Shown in pieces: positions 22,190-34,799 of a stretch of 64,000 bases of DNA (position 1 is the first letter of the stretch; each line of letters begins with the position of its first letter). The notes below the pieces were generated by a model that was given only the letters and a program-made list of their open reading frames with translations, ran no database searches and was not told where the DNA came from. Where the stretch lies: positions 58,812,188 to 58,876,187 of the forward strand of contig JBANSL010000013.1 in the NCBI GenBank assembly GCA_037127255.1, written 5' to 3'. The DNA comes from Persicaria tinctoria (taxonomy: Eukaryota; Streptophyta; Magnoliopsida; Caryophyllales; Polygonaceae). Both the position numbers and the translations under genes were made by a program.

Positions 22190-25100
22190 CTTTCATGGGA
22201 AACAATTATCCGAACATGAAAGTTAGCCATCTTTTTACGCCTCAAAAGATCTGGAATAAGTCTCTCATTGAGAGACTTATTCCCTCAAAATATAGCCAAC
22301 ATCATTTTATCTCTCAACATTGCAACATGGCAAACTCAGGATAAGTTAATCTGGATGCCTGATCCCACATGAAAGTTTACCACTAATTCTGCAAAGAAAA
22401 TTACTAATATCCAAAATCACGACATAGATTACCATTGCTGGATTTGGAATCTAAAACTCCCACCTCGACTCAAAAATTTAGTTTGGAAAATTAAAGTTGA
22501 CGCTCTACCCACAACTAGTAGGCTTAATAGGTACATCAACAGAGTTCCAAGCACATGTTCCCTTTGTAACCATGGTAACGAGGATGTCACTCATCTCTTT
22601 ATGGAGTACTCTTTTGCAAGGGAACTAATAGCTCAGTTCGAACAAACAACATGTAAATTATTGAATAACCTCCCTATGCAAGGTCCCCTTTGCGACAACA
22701 TAAGTCTAATCAAACAAGCAAATCATCAATTTGAAGATCTAGTGGTCATTTGGCAAATGATCTGGGAAACTAGAAACAATTTAATTTTTAAACAAATAAG
22801 CCCTGGCTCCTTTGGGAACATGATTAAGCACAATAAAATAAATATCCAAGACTGGAGAGAGGCAAATACAGAGGAAATTAATAAAGAAATTAGTAAAAGG
22901 AAGAAAATGTCTAGGTCTAAGTGGACTAGACCAGCAAGAGTCATCTACAAGATTAACGTAGACGGTTCTGTCAAACCCATCAACATTAGTTAGGTGGGGG
23001 AATCATTCATGATTCTAGGGACCATGTAATTGAGATCTACCAGGAAGTAGATCAAGGAACTGTTATTCAAACTGAAGCGGCAGCAGTTGTAATGGCTCGG
23101 ATTTTTAAATCCTAATTTTTCGAAAAAAGAAAATAAAAATGAATTTAAAAGTGAAATTTAACGGAAAAACTCCCTAAATCGGATTCTAAAACTCATGGAA
23201 CGAAATTCTGACCTAAAATAAAGATTTTGAAAACTAACTTGACATAGCGACGTATTCCCCGAATCTTTAAAAATTTGTCTTAAACGAATCGGGATAAGAT
23301 CGAAAGAGCGGGTTTCAGAATTTAATTTCCGGGAATTCAATATGATATTTTTGGGACCACTTGGTTTGTCTCATTCCCCATAGCCCTGGCTTTCTTTCTG
23401 ATCAACCAAGCCACATCTCTCTCCCCATTTTCGATAAGGAGCTACAGTGCAAACACTCCTCTCCTGGTCATTTTGTTTCATTCAAAAACTAGCCCAACAT
23501 CTACTCCTCTACTCCTTCCTCACACCCCTTTTTGCTTCTTAAATTCTGGCAAGAAAGCAACAACACCATCTCTTCTTTCTTCCCTTGTGATTCGGCGGTA
23601 GCTTATGGCAGCACAAGACAGCTTTTTCCCCACCCCACCTCTGCTTCTTCATCTCTGAATTTCCACAAGGCAACGGATAAACTCAACCCCTTTTTGTTTC
23701 TTCCCATTTCAACCCCTTACCTCTTCCTTTTGAGAGTCTGCCAAGAGCAAGCTCCCTTCGTCCCCTCTCCTTATTTTGCCATCACCCACCCTTGTTTCTT
23801 CCGAGAGCCGCCAAGCCCAGCAGTCGTACCATCGAGCCTCCTCGTCCGAGCTCGCGGCCAGCACACCCACACCACCACCAGAGCACCTCCTCCTTCCCCG
23901 AGAACGCAACAGCTGCACCCACCACCATTCTCTTGATTCTGGCCGGCACCTGAGTACCCCGAGCACCTTGTTCCTGGCCGCCGAGCCGAGCAGCAACCCG
24001 GAAGCTCCCCGCGGCCAACGCCGCCTCTCTCTCTCGTGTGTCGTGTCTTCCCATTTTTGAGCTCGGTAAGCCTCCGTTTCTCCTTCCTTTCACCTTCTAA
24101 TGCCTTAAAGGCGAAAGCTTTAACCTCCCTTGCTCTCTTCCTAGGCCAATTTTGCCTGATTTAGCCTCCGATAAAGCCAGTCGAGTCTCCGGCGAGCCCC
24201 AATCGACTCCGACGAATTCTCCGGTGAAGATTTGAAACCTCGGTGAGCACCCTCTCTGTCTCTCCTTCGTTGTCCGATTCTCTAGTCATTGGTGTCAGGA
24301 CGGTGGCCGGAGCAAGCAACCATCACCGGCCGCCCCTACTCTCTTTCCTTTCTCCTGGTTTTGTCGAACAGTGATTCGGGTTGGGTTTGTTTTCTTTTAA
24401 TTTGGTCCGGTTCAGATTTAATTAAAATAAAACCGGTTTGGTTCTTTAAAAATCAGATAAATTTGGTGTGGGCTGGGCTGATCCGATATTTATGAAAGGG
24501 TTTGGGTCTTTCCTCATTTGGGCCTAATTTGAATAAAATGTGTTGAAATGTAAGAAGAGTTTTAAGGATTTATATAGATATTATATTAATATGAAACAAA
24601 TGGAATATAACATTATATAATATTAGTGATGAGATTTAAAAATATAATATTATGAGACTTGAAGATTTAAAAAAGGTATTATCTGGATTGAATCGAAAAA
24701 GGGATTTGACGAACATTTTCTAAGGTTGGAATTTTAAACTATTTGACTTGAAATTTGAAACGGTTTTCAGGACTAACTTGGGAATTGCATGATCGATGAA
24801 TAACTAGCATGTTGATATGATTGATTGACTAATATCGTGACTTGTGTGAGCTAATGGCATGATTGGTTTACTAATAGCATGATGAAATGTTAAGATTATG
24901 TATCGTTAACTTATGCACTGAGATATGATGAATATGATGCACTTGAGATATGTGATATGCGAATATATGGTTATGAATATATGAATTTGACTGAATGGAA
25001 TGATGAGAACGATATGGTATATATTGAGGAATGTGGCAATGTGACGAATGGTTGGACTTCAAGAAATGACGATTGCGATATTGTTGTTATTCTCGTTGAA

Positions 25101-26383
25101 TGATGTGTGCTTTGAGTGCCTGAATGATTAGGCAGACTTATATATGTGTTCCGATATGTATCTAGGTCATCTTTAATCTATCGTAATGCTTGCCTTGCTG
25201 TTCTGCACCGCCAGGTGAGTTTCTATATGAGCTCACTCAGATTCGAAAAGAGATCTCCCTGCTTGTAGCCATGTGCATACTAGGTGTTTGCATTCATAAT
25301 AAAGCATGACATGTAGTATCCTTCTAGGATTGCACTCATGATTGAGCATTCGTTTACTCATTGCTTTTGTAAACAGAAAGGTCGTTATCTGTGAAGTAAC
25401 TAGACTCATTGCTAGGGTTATAGGACGACCTAGTCCCATCGGGTCCCGTCCTGAGTCAATCGAGTCATTAAACTTCCTTATATTATGAGATGCTTGCGGG
25501 CTTTATTGTGGAGCAGGTTGGGCATGCGTGCCGCCCGATTATAATGGAATGCATTCACGAGCTCGCTAGTCTCCCCCCTATCAGAAGGGGGTGGAGGTAG
25601 GAGAGGGATATACCACTTGGTATTCGGTGCTAAGGCCTTATTATATTTATGCACTTGATTTTAGGAGCATGTTAGTATGTAATATTCCGCCTTGCATCTA
25701 GAAGCATCTTTATTAGGACTAGCGTGTGTATGTGTCTGCTTGTTTGGGATTATATTGCGTAGGGCTTCGATCTGACACCGCCCCACATACATTTTTTTTA
25801 GGTTTGTTTTACAACATGATTGTTCCTTGCTTCCGTGACGTGGGAACTCTTTTGGGTGATTGCGAAGAAATGGTCTAACCTCACTAACATTGCCTATTAG
25901 ATTTCGATAAATGTGCTTATTGATTTTGTTTTGACTCGGCTCTGCCGTGGCATCCTCTTGTATTACATCTTGATTCCGCTAACTACATGAATACTGGTTT
26001 TCCACGCTTAGACTTATGACAGGTATAGGGGACTTCCCCGGGGATTCCAACGATCCCTTCGAATTTTGGGTATGAAATCCCACTTGAAAACGCTAGAGTA
26101 GAATTTCAAACCTTCAACTTGTACTCGGGGCGCAAGATCCTAACGAGGGGTTTCATCCCTCGAAACGTAACCCGGGAATCATAATCCTGGACCGTTACAG
26201 CAGTTCTGATAGGAAAGAAGATAGCTTGAAGATTGGGATTAAGCAAGATTGTCATACGGGGAGATAACCAAGAGCTGATGAGAACTCTTTCTAAAGGAAA
26301 AGGCAGCAGATGGAAAATAATGCGTCACATATAAGAAATCAGGATTATGGGAGCAGACTTTGAAGCGGTTGAATACAGACACA
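22190..26383 (+). pseudogene. LINE (non-LTR) polyprotein C-terminus, split by a solo LTR
   Basis: The plus-strand translation gives the C-terminal end of a plant LINE polyprotein. First comes a linker (KLIWMPDP, FTTNSAKKI), then the zf-RVT region (LPPRLKNLVWKIKVDALPT; CSLCNHGNEDVTHLF, with the last ligand Cys replaced by Tyr). The start of an RNase H-like domain follows (INVDGSV). The frame is broken by stops near 22371 and 22993. The domain is interrupted at 23087 by a 3.1-kb LTR and resumes at 26205 (LSKIVIRGDNQELMRTLSKG, EAVEYRHM) until a second LTR insertion at 26384. The 5' part is missing, as usual for LINEs. Confidence 0.75.
23088..26199. mobile_element. Solo LTR, 3112 bp, TSD GCAGT
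   Basis: The block starts TGTAATGGCTCGG and ends CCTGGACCGTTACA, so it has TG...CA ends with a short inverted repeat. It is flanked by GCAGT at 23083-23087 and 26200-26204. Outside it, the LINE RNase H reading frame resumes, confirming the borders. It has no gag or pol. A GC- and CT-rich part (about 23540-24260) gives several overlapping open frames that are not genes. The long LTR and ends suggest a Ty3/gypsy parent removed by LTR-LTR recombination; the family is inferred. Confidence 0.85.
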
Positions 26384-27800
26384 TGTTGTTTCCGGAAGAT
26401 GGTCAAGTATGAAAATAAATATAAAATATGTAATCAAACTGACTCCCTATCTCAGCAAATAAATACAAGACTTCCTCCCGTTGTAGTAGAAGGCAGTCAG
26501 GATCGATCCACGAGGAAGCATGTCAGCGCCTGCCTTTTCAGTTCAGAAACTCTCGAGATTGACTCAGGAAGCACTCGACTTCGAGTAAAGTTACTCGACG
26601 TTGACTACTCACTCGAATAGAAACCTGCAAAACAGAGAACAAAAGCAAAGAAACGCAAGAAAACGAAAGCAAAGTGGTCGACTTCGAGTGCTACAGTACT
26701 CGACGTCGACAAGGCGTACTCGATCTCGACAAGATTAGTTGAAGTCGAATGAAAAAACGTACTTTTCGAACCGAAAAACGTACTTTTCGAACGAAAACGA
26801 ATGTAAACACGAAATAGGTGGGAAATAAATCAATAAACTAAAATACTTCGAAGATAAGGGTTTCAACACCACAACGATAACCATATAAAATAATGCATAA
26901 GGTATAAAAGATCATGCCTTTTCATCAAATAATTGTCATTATTAACAAATAAGAATATAGAGGCTTTCGCATAAACCCTAATTGTTACTAACCCTTTTTC
27001 ACATAATTAATCCTAGTTGTATTAAGATCACTTTCACTTAAATAAAAACAAACAAGGATCACCTTCAAATTTCGTAAAAGAATCATGCTCGTAGGGATAG
27101 AAGATGAAATTGCATCAAAAGATCGCACCTTTATCGCATTACCTCACATGGCTACCGTCAGGCTCACCCCGACCCTATAAGCTGGGCGACTACTCGCTCT
27201 TCATCATCCAGAAACTCATCAATAATTTCAGGAAAATAACTTGCATTAATAAACTCAAAAACTTACAACCGATCGAAGCCAAAACGTCTCTCAACACTCC
27301 ACATTCTCTCGGCCATAAGCTCTCTCTCTCTCTCTCTCTCTCCTACCTCTATGTAATTATTTGTGTGTGAAATTGAATGAATAAAACTCAGCCCCTAAGG
27401 CTTTATTTATAGTGTTCCATGTAGCTAATCTAGGTAGGAACAACTATATCTATATCTAAAACTCTCTATCTAAAAACACAAGATAAAACTTAATTGATAA
27501 AGGAAATAAATCTATAAGGAAACTAGGATTAATATGGATAGATCCCCCTTGGTCTTGATAGATCTTCATGTGGATGGATAGAATTCTACATATCTTCTCT
27601 TGCAAGCACTCTATCTTCTCTTCTCCACTCGATCTCAGACTCGGAATGGGCAGTACTCGACTTCGACTAGAAGTGATCGATATCGAATAGAATTTTTCTC
27701 CCCGGTTGCACTCGAGCTCGGGTACGTTCTGGACCCGACGAGTGTACTCGAATTCGAGTACTGTAGCAGTCGACTTCGAGTAGCTTTGGTTCATTAAGTG
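26384..27800. mobile_element. Truncated LTR, copy 1 of the TGTTGTT family
   Basis: The start TGTTGTTTCCGGAAGATGGTCAAGTATG matches the start of the complete LTR at 52445, and similarity continues through CAGCAAATAAATACAAGACTTCCTC, the stretch rich in TCGAC/TCGAG words, the CT repeat near 27319, and the AAGGCTTTATTTATAG region. The end of the LTR (CTCACAACA) is missing, so it is 3'-truncated near 27800. It cuts the LINE RNase H sequence at 26383. Open frames in it are not genes. Confidence 0.7.
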
Positions 27801-28199
27801 GTCTGCTCATAATTCACTTAAATACATGTGTTAAATATTTACTATGGCTCATTATAATAAAACCATGCTTAACATTAATTTTTTCTATAAAGTAAATAAA
27901 TTGATCAAAATTAAGTCGTGAGCGTCAAGACAAACCGCATGGTGACGGCCTCGGGAAAGATCAAAATTAAGTGGTCGAGCTTGCAAAATGGACCTACCAG
28001 GAATACCCTCAACATGCTTATGCGAGACATTAGCTAGGGTCATCATCAAGACACATGTGCCCACGTTGGCTTCTTCTTTTGATGAGCTTGAAGAACAACA
28101 TTAGAACATTCTGATATCGCATCTGCATGTTACCTTCTCATTTGGTGGATTAACATTTCTTTAAATTTTCAAGTAATAACATGTTAACTAACTACTATT
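27801..28199. other. Unassigned stretch before CACTA element III
   Basis: No gene is recognised. Sequence near 27915-28100 may be degraded transposon exon or intron of the following CACTA element, but I cannot show it. The left CACTA end expected here is not found. Confidence 0.35.
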
Positions 28200-28214
28200 T
28201 TTTCTTTTGTAGAA

Positions 28215-31050
28215 TATGTATGATATAAATCCTAATGATAAGACAGTGCTGGATTATGTCACTTACAAAGCGTTGGTGAGGTACCGTGATTGGAAGTATA
28301 GGTGTCGCCGACACTTCAAGAAGTATGGGATCCCTCTACCGTTAGAGTTCAAACACCATCTGGAGCAATGAGATTGGCTACTGAAGCATGAATTCCTCGA
28401 TCAAGCTAAGATAGTATCGCTTCTCTGTAAATTTTCTGTTATTTTACAATTTAGATCTTAATTGGTAACATGATTCCCTAATCTTATGAAAGAATTTGTT
28501 TTATGGTTTTAGTCAAATTTTATGATTCTTATGAATGTTTCTGGTTTTATGGTTTCATATTACATTTCTTATGAATGTTTCTGTTAGAAGTTGTTTTTGG
28601 TTTTATGATTTCATATTCTTTCTGTTATTTTTTAACAATTCTTGTGAATGTTTTTGTTAGAAATTGTGCAGTCTATATAGGTTCATGTTCTTATTCTTCT
28701 TTTTTTCGTCATCCTAGATTATGTGTCATGTATTTTTCTTTCTTTTGTTCCCACCAAATATTCATGTATTTGGCAAACCCCTTTTTCCACCCTAAGAACC
28801 TTATGTCAGTCCTATACTCCTTTATCTTGGTGGTTGAGATTTTTTTTTTCAAAATTAAGCAAATACCTCTTAACCTTATATCAGTCATATACTCCTTTAT
28901 GTTGAATTTGATACCTACAAAATGGTAAAGAAATGTCTTCAGTTTATATAGTCAATTACTCTTATGTATGTTTTATATACTATTGTGCAATCTATATAGG
29001 TACTTTCTGGTCTTACGATTTATAAAACGACGATGAAATCCTCACACTTTTGTCCTATTGTTTTTTGTTTTTGGAGGCCATGAGTCAATGCAACCAAAGA
29101 AATAGTACGAAAAATTCTAACCCGATGAACCATCATTCGGGGTCAAAACCCCTAAGTCATCTGGCAGAGGAGCATTATGAGTAAGGGAATCTAGGACCGC
29201 GTATTCAGGCTGCGATAGATGGATAGATTAAATATCCTAACAACAAGGATAAAGTGGTTAGTGTAGTATTTATGTGTTGATCTTATAAAGATAATATTTC
29301 CCCAACATGAATGTATTGCCTTATCCTTTACACAAATTGGCCAAGTTGTATAGATGCATAAACAAAACTCCAAAAAACATGTATATTATGTATATTTGGA
29401 ACTAGAAGTGACAATTTTTAGGTACATCTCAGTCTGACATCAAAGTTTGATATGTAAAAGGACAAAATACACAAGTAGGAAAATAGAGCTCAATTCATTT
29501 TTGTTCATACATGTTCTCAATTTGATACTATATTTTGTTATTTTACAATCTAGATTTGATTCTTATTTAACATTAATTTCTGATCTTTGAATTGTGTAGG
29601 TAGGAAAGTTTGCAAAGTTCACCGAAAGATATCAATCAATCTCAAACAGTGGCGGCGGCCGCTAACAATGTTGAAGTAGAGCCAATACCCCTGGATGAAG
29701 AACGAAGTGCTTTGGAAGTGCGAGGTAACATCTCCATCCTCTAGATTTGCAAGTTGCAATTTGGTCTTTAAACTTGAATAAATAAAAATATTTTAATCTA
29801 TGCATATATATTAGTATTTTTATACTTTGTGTTATTTTTTAAATAGATTACACAAATCGAATTCTCAAAAAAGGAAGGATAAAACTTATTTTCAATATTG
29901 AGTTATGCTTATTAATTTCTTATGCTTTGTTCTTCTGATTCTGAGTTATGCTTTTGTTGTTCAGAATTCAGTTTAAGTTATGGATATACACTGATATTTC
30001 ACTAATATTTCACACTTTGGCTATAACTAAATACATATACTGATATTTTTGGGTCCACAAACTAAAATATCAGTGAAATCATACATATATAAAGGTCCAC
30101 AAACTGGTATTTCAGATCAATAATTCCTAGGTGACTGATATTTTTTGGGTTTAGATTTTAGTTTTCAGTTTAAGTTATGGATACATTGATATTTCACTGA
30201 AATATCAGTGTATGTATGTATGTATGTATGTATGTATGTATGTATTTATGTATGTATGTATGTATGTATGTATGTATGTATGTATGTATGTATGTATGTA
30301 TGTATGTATGTATGTATGTATGTATGTATGTATGTATGTATGTATGTATGTACGTGCGTGCGTGCGTACGTACGTGCGTATGTACGTATGTATGTATGTA
30401 CGTATGTATGTATGTACGTACGTATGTACGTACATACATACGTATGTATGTATGTATGTATGTATGATATATTTCGATCAGTTTAAATTATGGATACACT
30501 AATATGTTTTGGGTTCAGATATTTCACTTAAATATCAGTGTATGTATGATTTCAGTTTAAGTTATAGATACACTGATAAAACTTATAGTCTACTACAAAT
30601 TTCAGATTGTGGATCTGATAAGGTTGTCTTTGAGATTGCATTCTTTGTAGTAGACTACAAATTTAACTTTTATATAATAGATAACTTGAATTTCTTTTTA
30701 GTAGACTACATATTACTACCTTATCATTTCTTTTTCAGTGTTGGGTCTGACTGTTTGCTATCACTGAGATTGGTAGGGATGGCAGGAGTTGTGCGCAAAC
30801 CCCCTAAGAAAAGAGAGGGAGGATAGAGCACAGAGGGTTCTGCAAAGAGACAACAACTTGAGGAGAGGGCGGAGAGGACTGAAAAGAGAGCGGAGCAGGC
30901 CGAGGAGAGAGCTAGGAAGGTGAAAACGGAAGCTAAGGATGCTAGCGACAAATACGATCGGTTAATTTCTGAAGGTGAAGATATGGAGAAGTGTGTGGAG
31001 GCTATGAGCAATTACATTTTGGTGAACAATTGCATTGAACATGGTAGGTT
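28215..31050 (+). pseudogene. Transposase_24 (Ptta/En/Spm)-like exons of CACTA III
   Basis: Exon-like pieces follow splice-acceptor-like TTTTGTAG. They are YRDWKYRCRRHFKKYG with LEFKHHLEQ at about 28215-28390 (an in-frame stop follows Q); SQCNQRNSTKNSNPMNHHSG near 29080-29170; a piece ending EVEPIPLDEERSALEVR before a GT donor near 29725; and a charged coiled-coil-like stretch (EERAERTEKRAEQAEERA) at about 30840-31010. This order (charged N-part, N-x-KN with HH/TTGSK-like box, C-terminal coiled coil) is that of plant CACTA ORF2 proteins of uncertain function. Stops and frame changes show decay. Confidence 0.6.
30206..30466. repeat. (ATGT)n microsatellite with CGTG/ACGT variants
   Basis: About 65 tetranucleotide units. 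The first ~140 bp are nearly pure TATG repeats; the rest mixes TACG and TGCG variants. All units alternate purine and pyrimidine. It lies inside CACTA element III. The Met-Tyr-Val-Cys and His-Thr-Tyr-Ile open frames here are repeat artefacts. Confidence 0.95.
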
Positions 31051-31869
31051 TTTGGTGAGAAAAACAGCCCTTACATCACTTATATGTGAAGGTTTTGGGT
31101 ATTTAGTTTGTCAAGCCTTAGGTATGCAGGTATATGGGTGAAAACAGATGAATCTGTGTAGGTTTTTGTGTGCAGTTTTTTGTCCAAATACAGATGAATC
31201 AGTGTAGGTATTCAGTTTGTGAAGTGTATGGTTTTTTAATGTCATCTTGTGTTCTTGAAATTTTTTAGTTGTTTGTGTATGTAATGTGGCTTGTGATGTG
31301 AATGTGCAAGTTGTGTGTTTATGAGATGGTGTGCAAGTGCATGTTGTTTGTGAGATGGTGTGTGAATGCAAAATGAAAGTAGATAGATTGTGATGTGAAT
31401 GTGTGCGAAGTGCAGGTGGGAACAAATTCAGATTTATTTTCTTAAAACAAATTAGACTCAGAAGACGGATTAATACAATCACGTCCGTACATTAAAAATT
31501 AACATTGCCCAAAGTTATATTCCAGAGACGAACAATTATTTCAAGAGACGGACATATAGCTCAATTTGGTGAGTCATACATTGAAGCGACGGAGGTAAAT
31601 GGTCGCTCGAGCATCAATATAGGGTTCCAAAGACCACTTGTATATACAAGCGTCGAGACCAAATTCGTCGCTTCAACCCAATTCAAGAGACGGACTTAGC
31701 TATTCCGTCGCCTCAGATCTGGAGGGACAGAATTGTTGGGACAACCATTCACTTGAACATTCCAGCAACCATATTGACTCTCAGGCGACGATTTATGCCC
31801 GTCTCCACAATTTATAACTGGCATAGTGATATGAACGCCTCTGTGCTGGCCGTTGGGGGGTAGTACTTA

Positions 31870-32040
31870 TATGGGTATTAATAAGTTGTTTTTGCGAAAG
31901 CTCTCAGGCTATGCAAAGGGGTTATGAAGGCCAATGAACTTGGGATTACTCAATTGGTTATGGAGGGAGATAATATGTGTGTTTATTAAATCTATTTAAG
32001 GAGACTCGAAGTGTTCAATGGACTATTGATTTTTTATTGT
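31870..32040 (+). pseudogene. RNase H-like (RVT_3) fragment of a LINE
   Basis: A short plus-strand translation (LRLCKGVMKANELGITQLVM followed by EGDNMCVY) matches the middle of the RNase H-like domain found at the end of plant LINE polyproteins. The active-site-like E-G-D is present. A stop follows immediately, and both flanks lack the rest of the element. It lies between the CACTA III terminus and the 3' end of the sucrose transporter. Confidence 0.55.
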
Positions 32041-32294
32041 TCTGTTTTCCTAGTTTTTGTTTTGTCTATCTTTGATTATATATTTCACAATAAAGAATAA
32101 CAAAATGCCAAGAAGATGAAAACAAAAAAAAAAAGGTTTTTCAAGAGCTGAAATCATGTTAAACAAATGAGATCGAATTACAAAACCAATGAACAAGTGC
32201 TGAACTCGATCTGACCAAAAAAACGGAAACATCGATGGAATGAATGTCACCCTAATTAATTAGTAGCCAAAGAAGTAGCTAGTCGAATCATGAA

Positions 32295-34687
32295 TCAAGT
32301 GTTGGAGCTGGGCGGAGGAAGAATAGTGAGAGCCAAAACACCACTGAGCGCGGCGGAGACAGCGCCCAACACGAACGCCGGAAGGTTGCCTCCTCCGAAG
32401 AGTTGATCCCATGGCCCACTTATTAATGAAACAAACATTTGTGGTATCACGATTGCCAGGTTCAATACCCCTAGTGAAAGACCTGTACATCACCCAACAT
32501 AATTAAATTAATTATTATTCTTAATTTCTTCTTGAGATCGATAACAAAATCTTTAATTACCATGTCCTGCTCCAGAATCTGATGAAAATATTGATGCCAG
32601 AGCAAACGGAATACTGAATGTAACCTGTGTAAAACGTGCCCAGTTATGTGTTTAAGATATGGTTTTGAGGAAATTGGAATTTAAAAATAAATAAATAAAG
32701 GTTTTGCGTTAGTGTAATAAGGGACTTACAGCTTGAGGGAGTCCCATAGCGGCAAACAAAGTCAAGGTGGCAGTCCTGATGCCCTTGGACGGCGGTGAGC
32801 CGGGCGGCAGAGAGGGGCGAGCATGCTCCGCCTTCTTAGTGACCAAAATGGTGAAAGCTAAGGCGGCGGCCAACACAAAGTTGAGAGCTCCCCAGAGCCT
32901 CCTGGCCCCACCAAGTGCCTTGGAGATGGGATCAATGAACAAAGACATGACTCCGAGGGTGGCTGCAGTGTACATCAAGCCGAGTGAGCCTTGGCGGACA
33001 CCATCGTCATACATCCTCTTCTGTAGGTCAGTCCCATCGACCTTCCCTCCATAGACCTCGGTCCCAACCCAGTCGGTGTCGAACATCAAGAAGGGGAACC
33101 AGGCGATCCAGTTGAGGGCTGTGACTAGGAACAGCAGCCACATGGGCTTCCCTAGGTTCTTGAAGGCCGATTTAACCTGCTCAAAGAACGGGTCCTCGTG
33201 CTCACTCGACTTCTCGAAACTAGGCTCAGGGACTGCCCATAGGGCAAGCCCTGAGAGGAGGACGAGGATGCTGATGTCGATCAGGAAACAGGTCTTGAGG
33301 TTAGCGCAGTAGACGTCGCAGACATGAGTGTGGGTGAAGGGCGCCAATTTGTAGAGGTATTCATATGAGCCGGCGGCATAACCGGAGATGTTACCCAGTG
33401 CCATGAAGAATGAGAAGAATGCATTTGCGACTCTTATCCTCCTGTGGTTGTGCTTTGACAGATCCGCCAAGAACGCCCTCGTTGGATCCTGCCGGATTCA
33501 TTCATTCAATCATTATCTTTAACTATTGTGATATGGAATATGAGACAATACTAAGGTCATATCCAATAGCTTTCTCTAAAACAATTCTAAGTAAAGCTTT
33601 TGGGAAACCATTTTTTTCAAAGTAAGGCTTTCTCTTTTCAAAAGATTTTGAAAATCATTTTCTTTTGGAAAATACCATAAATAACAAATAGATTTATATT
33701 TTAAAGAATGGGATAAAGAATGCATTGAATTAAAAGAATGCTTAAAACCATCCAAAAACTCTTTGTTTTTTCATAGATAGACATTGGTCACTGTACGTCT
33801 ACTTTACCAGGCAGCTAAGCTAGTAAGGCTCGACAATCGTCCAAAAACTGTAAAATCCATAAATGGGGTAGATGTTGATTGTTTTATAAAAAAAACTATA
33901 GCATTAAAAAAATCATCCAGAAAATTCTAAAATCCACAAATGGCCGGGGAAGTTGTTAATACTCTTCTTTTTTTTATCTAGGGATTACCCCTCCCATTCA
34001 CATCTGAATCCATGTTTACAAAGGGATTCGAAAATGTCCGGTAGAAGTTGTTGATACTCTAATATGCAATATTAAGCCCCAATTAATTAGTGTATCCATA
34101 ATTAATTTGATTATATGAATCATCATTCTAAAATATACTAGTACGCTTTAGAAAAGGAATAATTAAGCTATATCTTAACATTTTTGATCCGCCATAAATA
34201 AAATGAAGGTAAACTAAAGAACAAAAAGGTAGGTAGGTACCTGGACCATATTATTAGCAATGTCAAGGATCCAAAACCCAATAATGAAGACACCAACGGC
34301 TCTAGGCTTTGTTGCTGCGTTAGATAAATCACCAAAGTGGGCTCCGATGTCAATAGAGAACCCAATGAGGAGCACGGCGGCGCATATAAGCACCGATCCC
34401 ACGAAAATGAAGGGCTTCCGCCTCCCGAACCGACTCGTCGATCGGTCGCTCGAGTACCCCACAATGGGCTGAACCACCATCCCTGATATGGGCCCACACA
34501 GCCACATAAACGACGCCCAAACGTGGGGTATCCCCAAGTGCTGCACATATGGGGTCAGCAACGATAGCTGCAAGGCCCACCCGAACTGCACCCCCGCCGC
34601 TATGGACGCCACGATGATGATCTTCAATAGAGAGCTCGGCTTCTCCGGGTGACTCCCTTGTATGGTATTCATGTCCATTTCCGTCAT
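32295..34687 (-). CDS. SUT1: Sucrose/H+ symporter, SUT1 clade (type I), 485 aa
   Basis: Four exons on minus: 34687-34241, 33488-32730, 32624-32561 and 32482-32295, all with GT-AG introns and a frame that joins to 486 codons including TGA. The protein is a 12-helix major facilitator of the plasma membrane that loads sucrose with protons, typically in phloem. Recognised motifs are [16 protein letters not shown] (helix 1), [29 protein letters not shown] in the first cytosolic loop, [65 protein letters not shown] and [16 protein letters not shown]. The length is slightly short for the family (about 500-520), mainly through a short N-terminus and C-terminus. The usual GAGQGLS reads GAGHGLS. No stops or frameshifts are visible. 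It is probably functional and is the only clear host gene here. Confidence 0.93.
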
Positions 34688-34772
34688 TGTGCTACCCTCG
34701 CCTTAAGGGCCTGCTTTGAATTGATGCTTTGGCTTTAATTTGGTGGTGTGGATAAGTGGATGAAGAGGAGGG

Positions 34773-34786
34773 TTTATATATATATA
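34773..34786 (-). promoter_or_regulatory. TATA box of the sucrose transporter
   Basis: On minus this reads TATATATATATAAA, about 86-99 bp upstream of the start codon, a normal distance for a plant core promoter with a short leader. Upstream sequence (34790-35000) is AT-rich; I recognise no specific operator. Confidence 0.6.
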
Positions 34787-34799
34787 ACCGTGTGGTAAA

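Larger units (their letters stand above)
28200..31828 (+). mobile_element. CACTA element III, decayed, with right terminus
   Basis: The right end at 31815-31828 reads TATAACTGGCATAGTG, the complement of a CACTATGCCAG terminus. Within 300 bp of it lie repeated GAGACGGAC, GTCGC and GACGGA words, the usual subterminal style. Upstream, plus-strand exon pieces match the second CACTA gene (Transposase_24/Ptta). The left end is not visible, and between the exon pieces (28430-29030, 29140-29590, 29760-30740) I see only AT-rich intron-like sequence and a microsatellite. Confidence 0.65.

Noticed and set aside
23532..24093. Overlapping Pro/Ser- and Arg/Gly-rich open frames of about 90-134 codons
   Set aside because: They lie within the GC-rich part of the 3.1-kb solo LTR on both strands and show no domain or homology that I recognise.
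28575..28928. 117-codon hydrophobic open frame on plus
   Set aside because: AT-rich intron-like sequence of the CACTA element; no start context, domain or copy elsewhere in the window.
30194..30502. Several open frames of Met-Tyr-Val-Cys or His-Thr-Tyr-Ile repeats on both strands
   Set aside because: They are only translations of the ATGT microsatellite.
32767..33312. Plus-strand open frames of 78-95 codons
   Set aside because: They are antisense shadows of sucrose transporter exon 2.
34168..34580. Open frames of 76-126 codons on minus in other frames
   Set aside because: They overlap exon 1 of the sucrose transporter out of frame.
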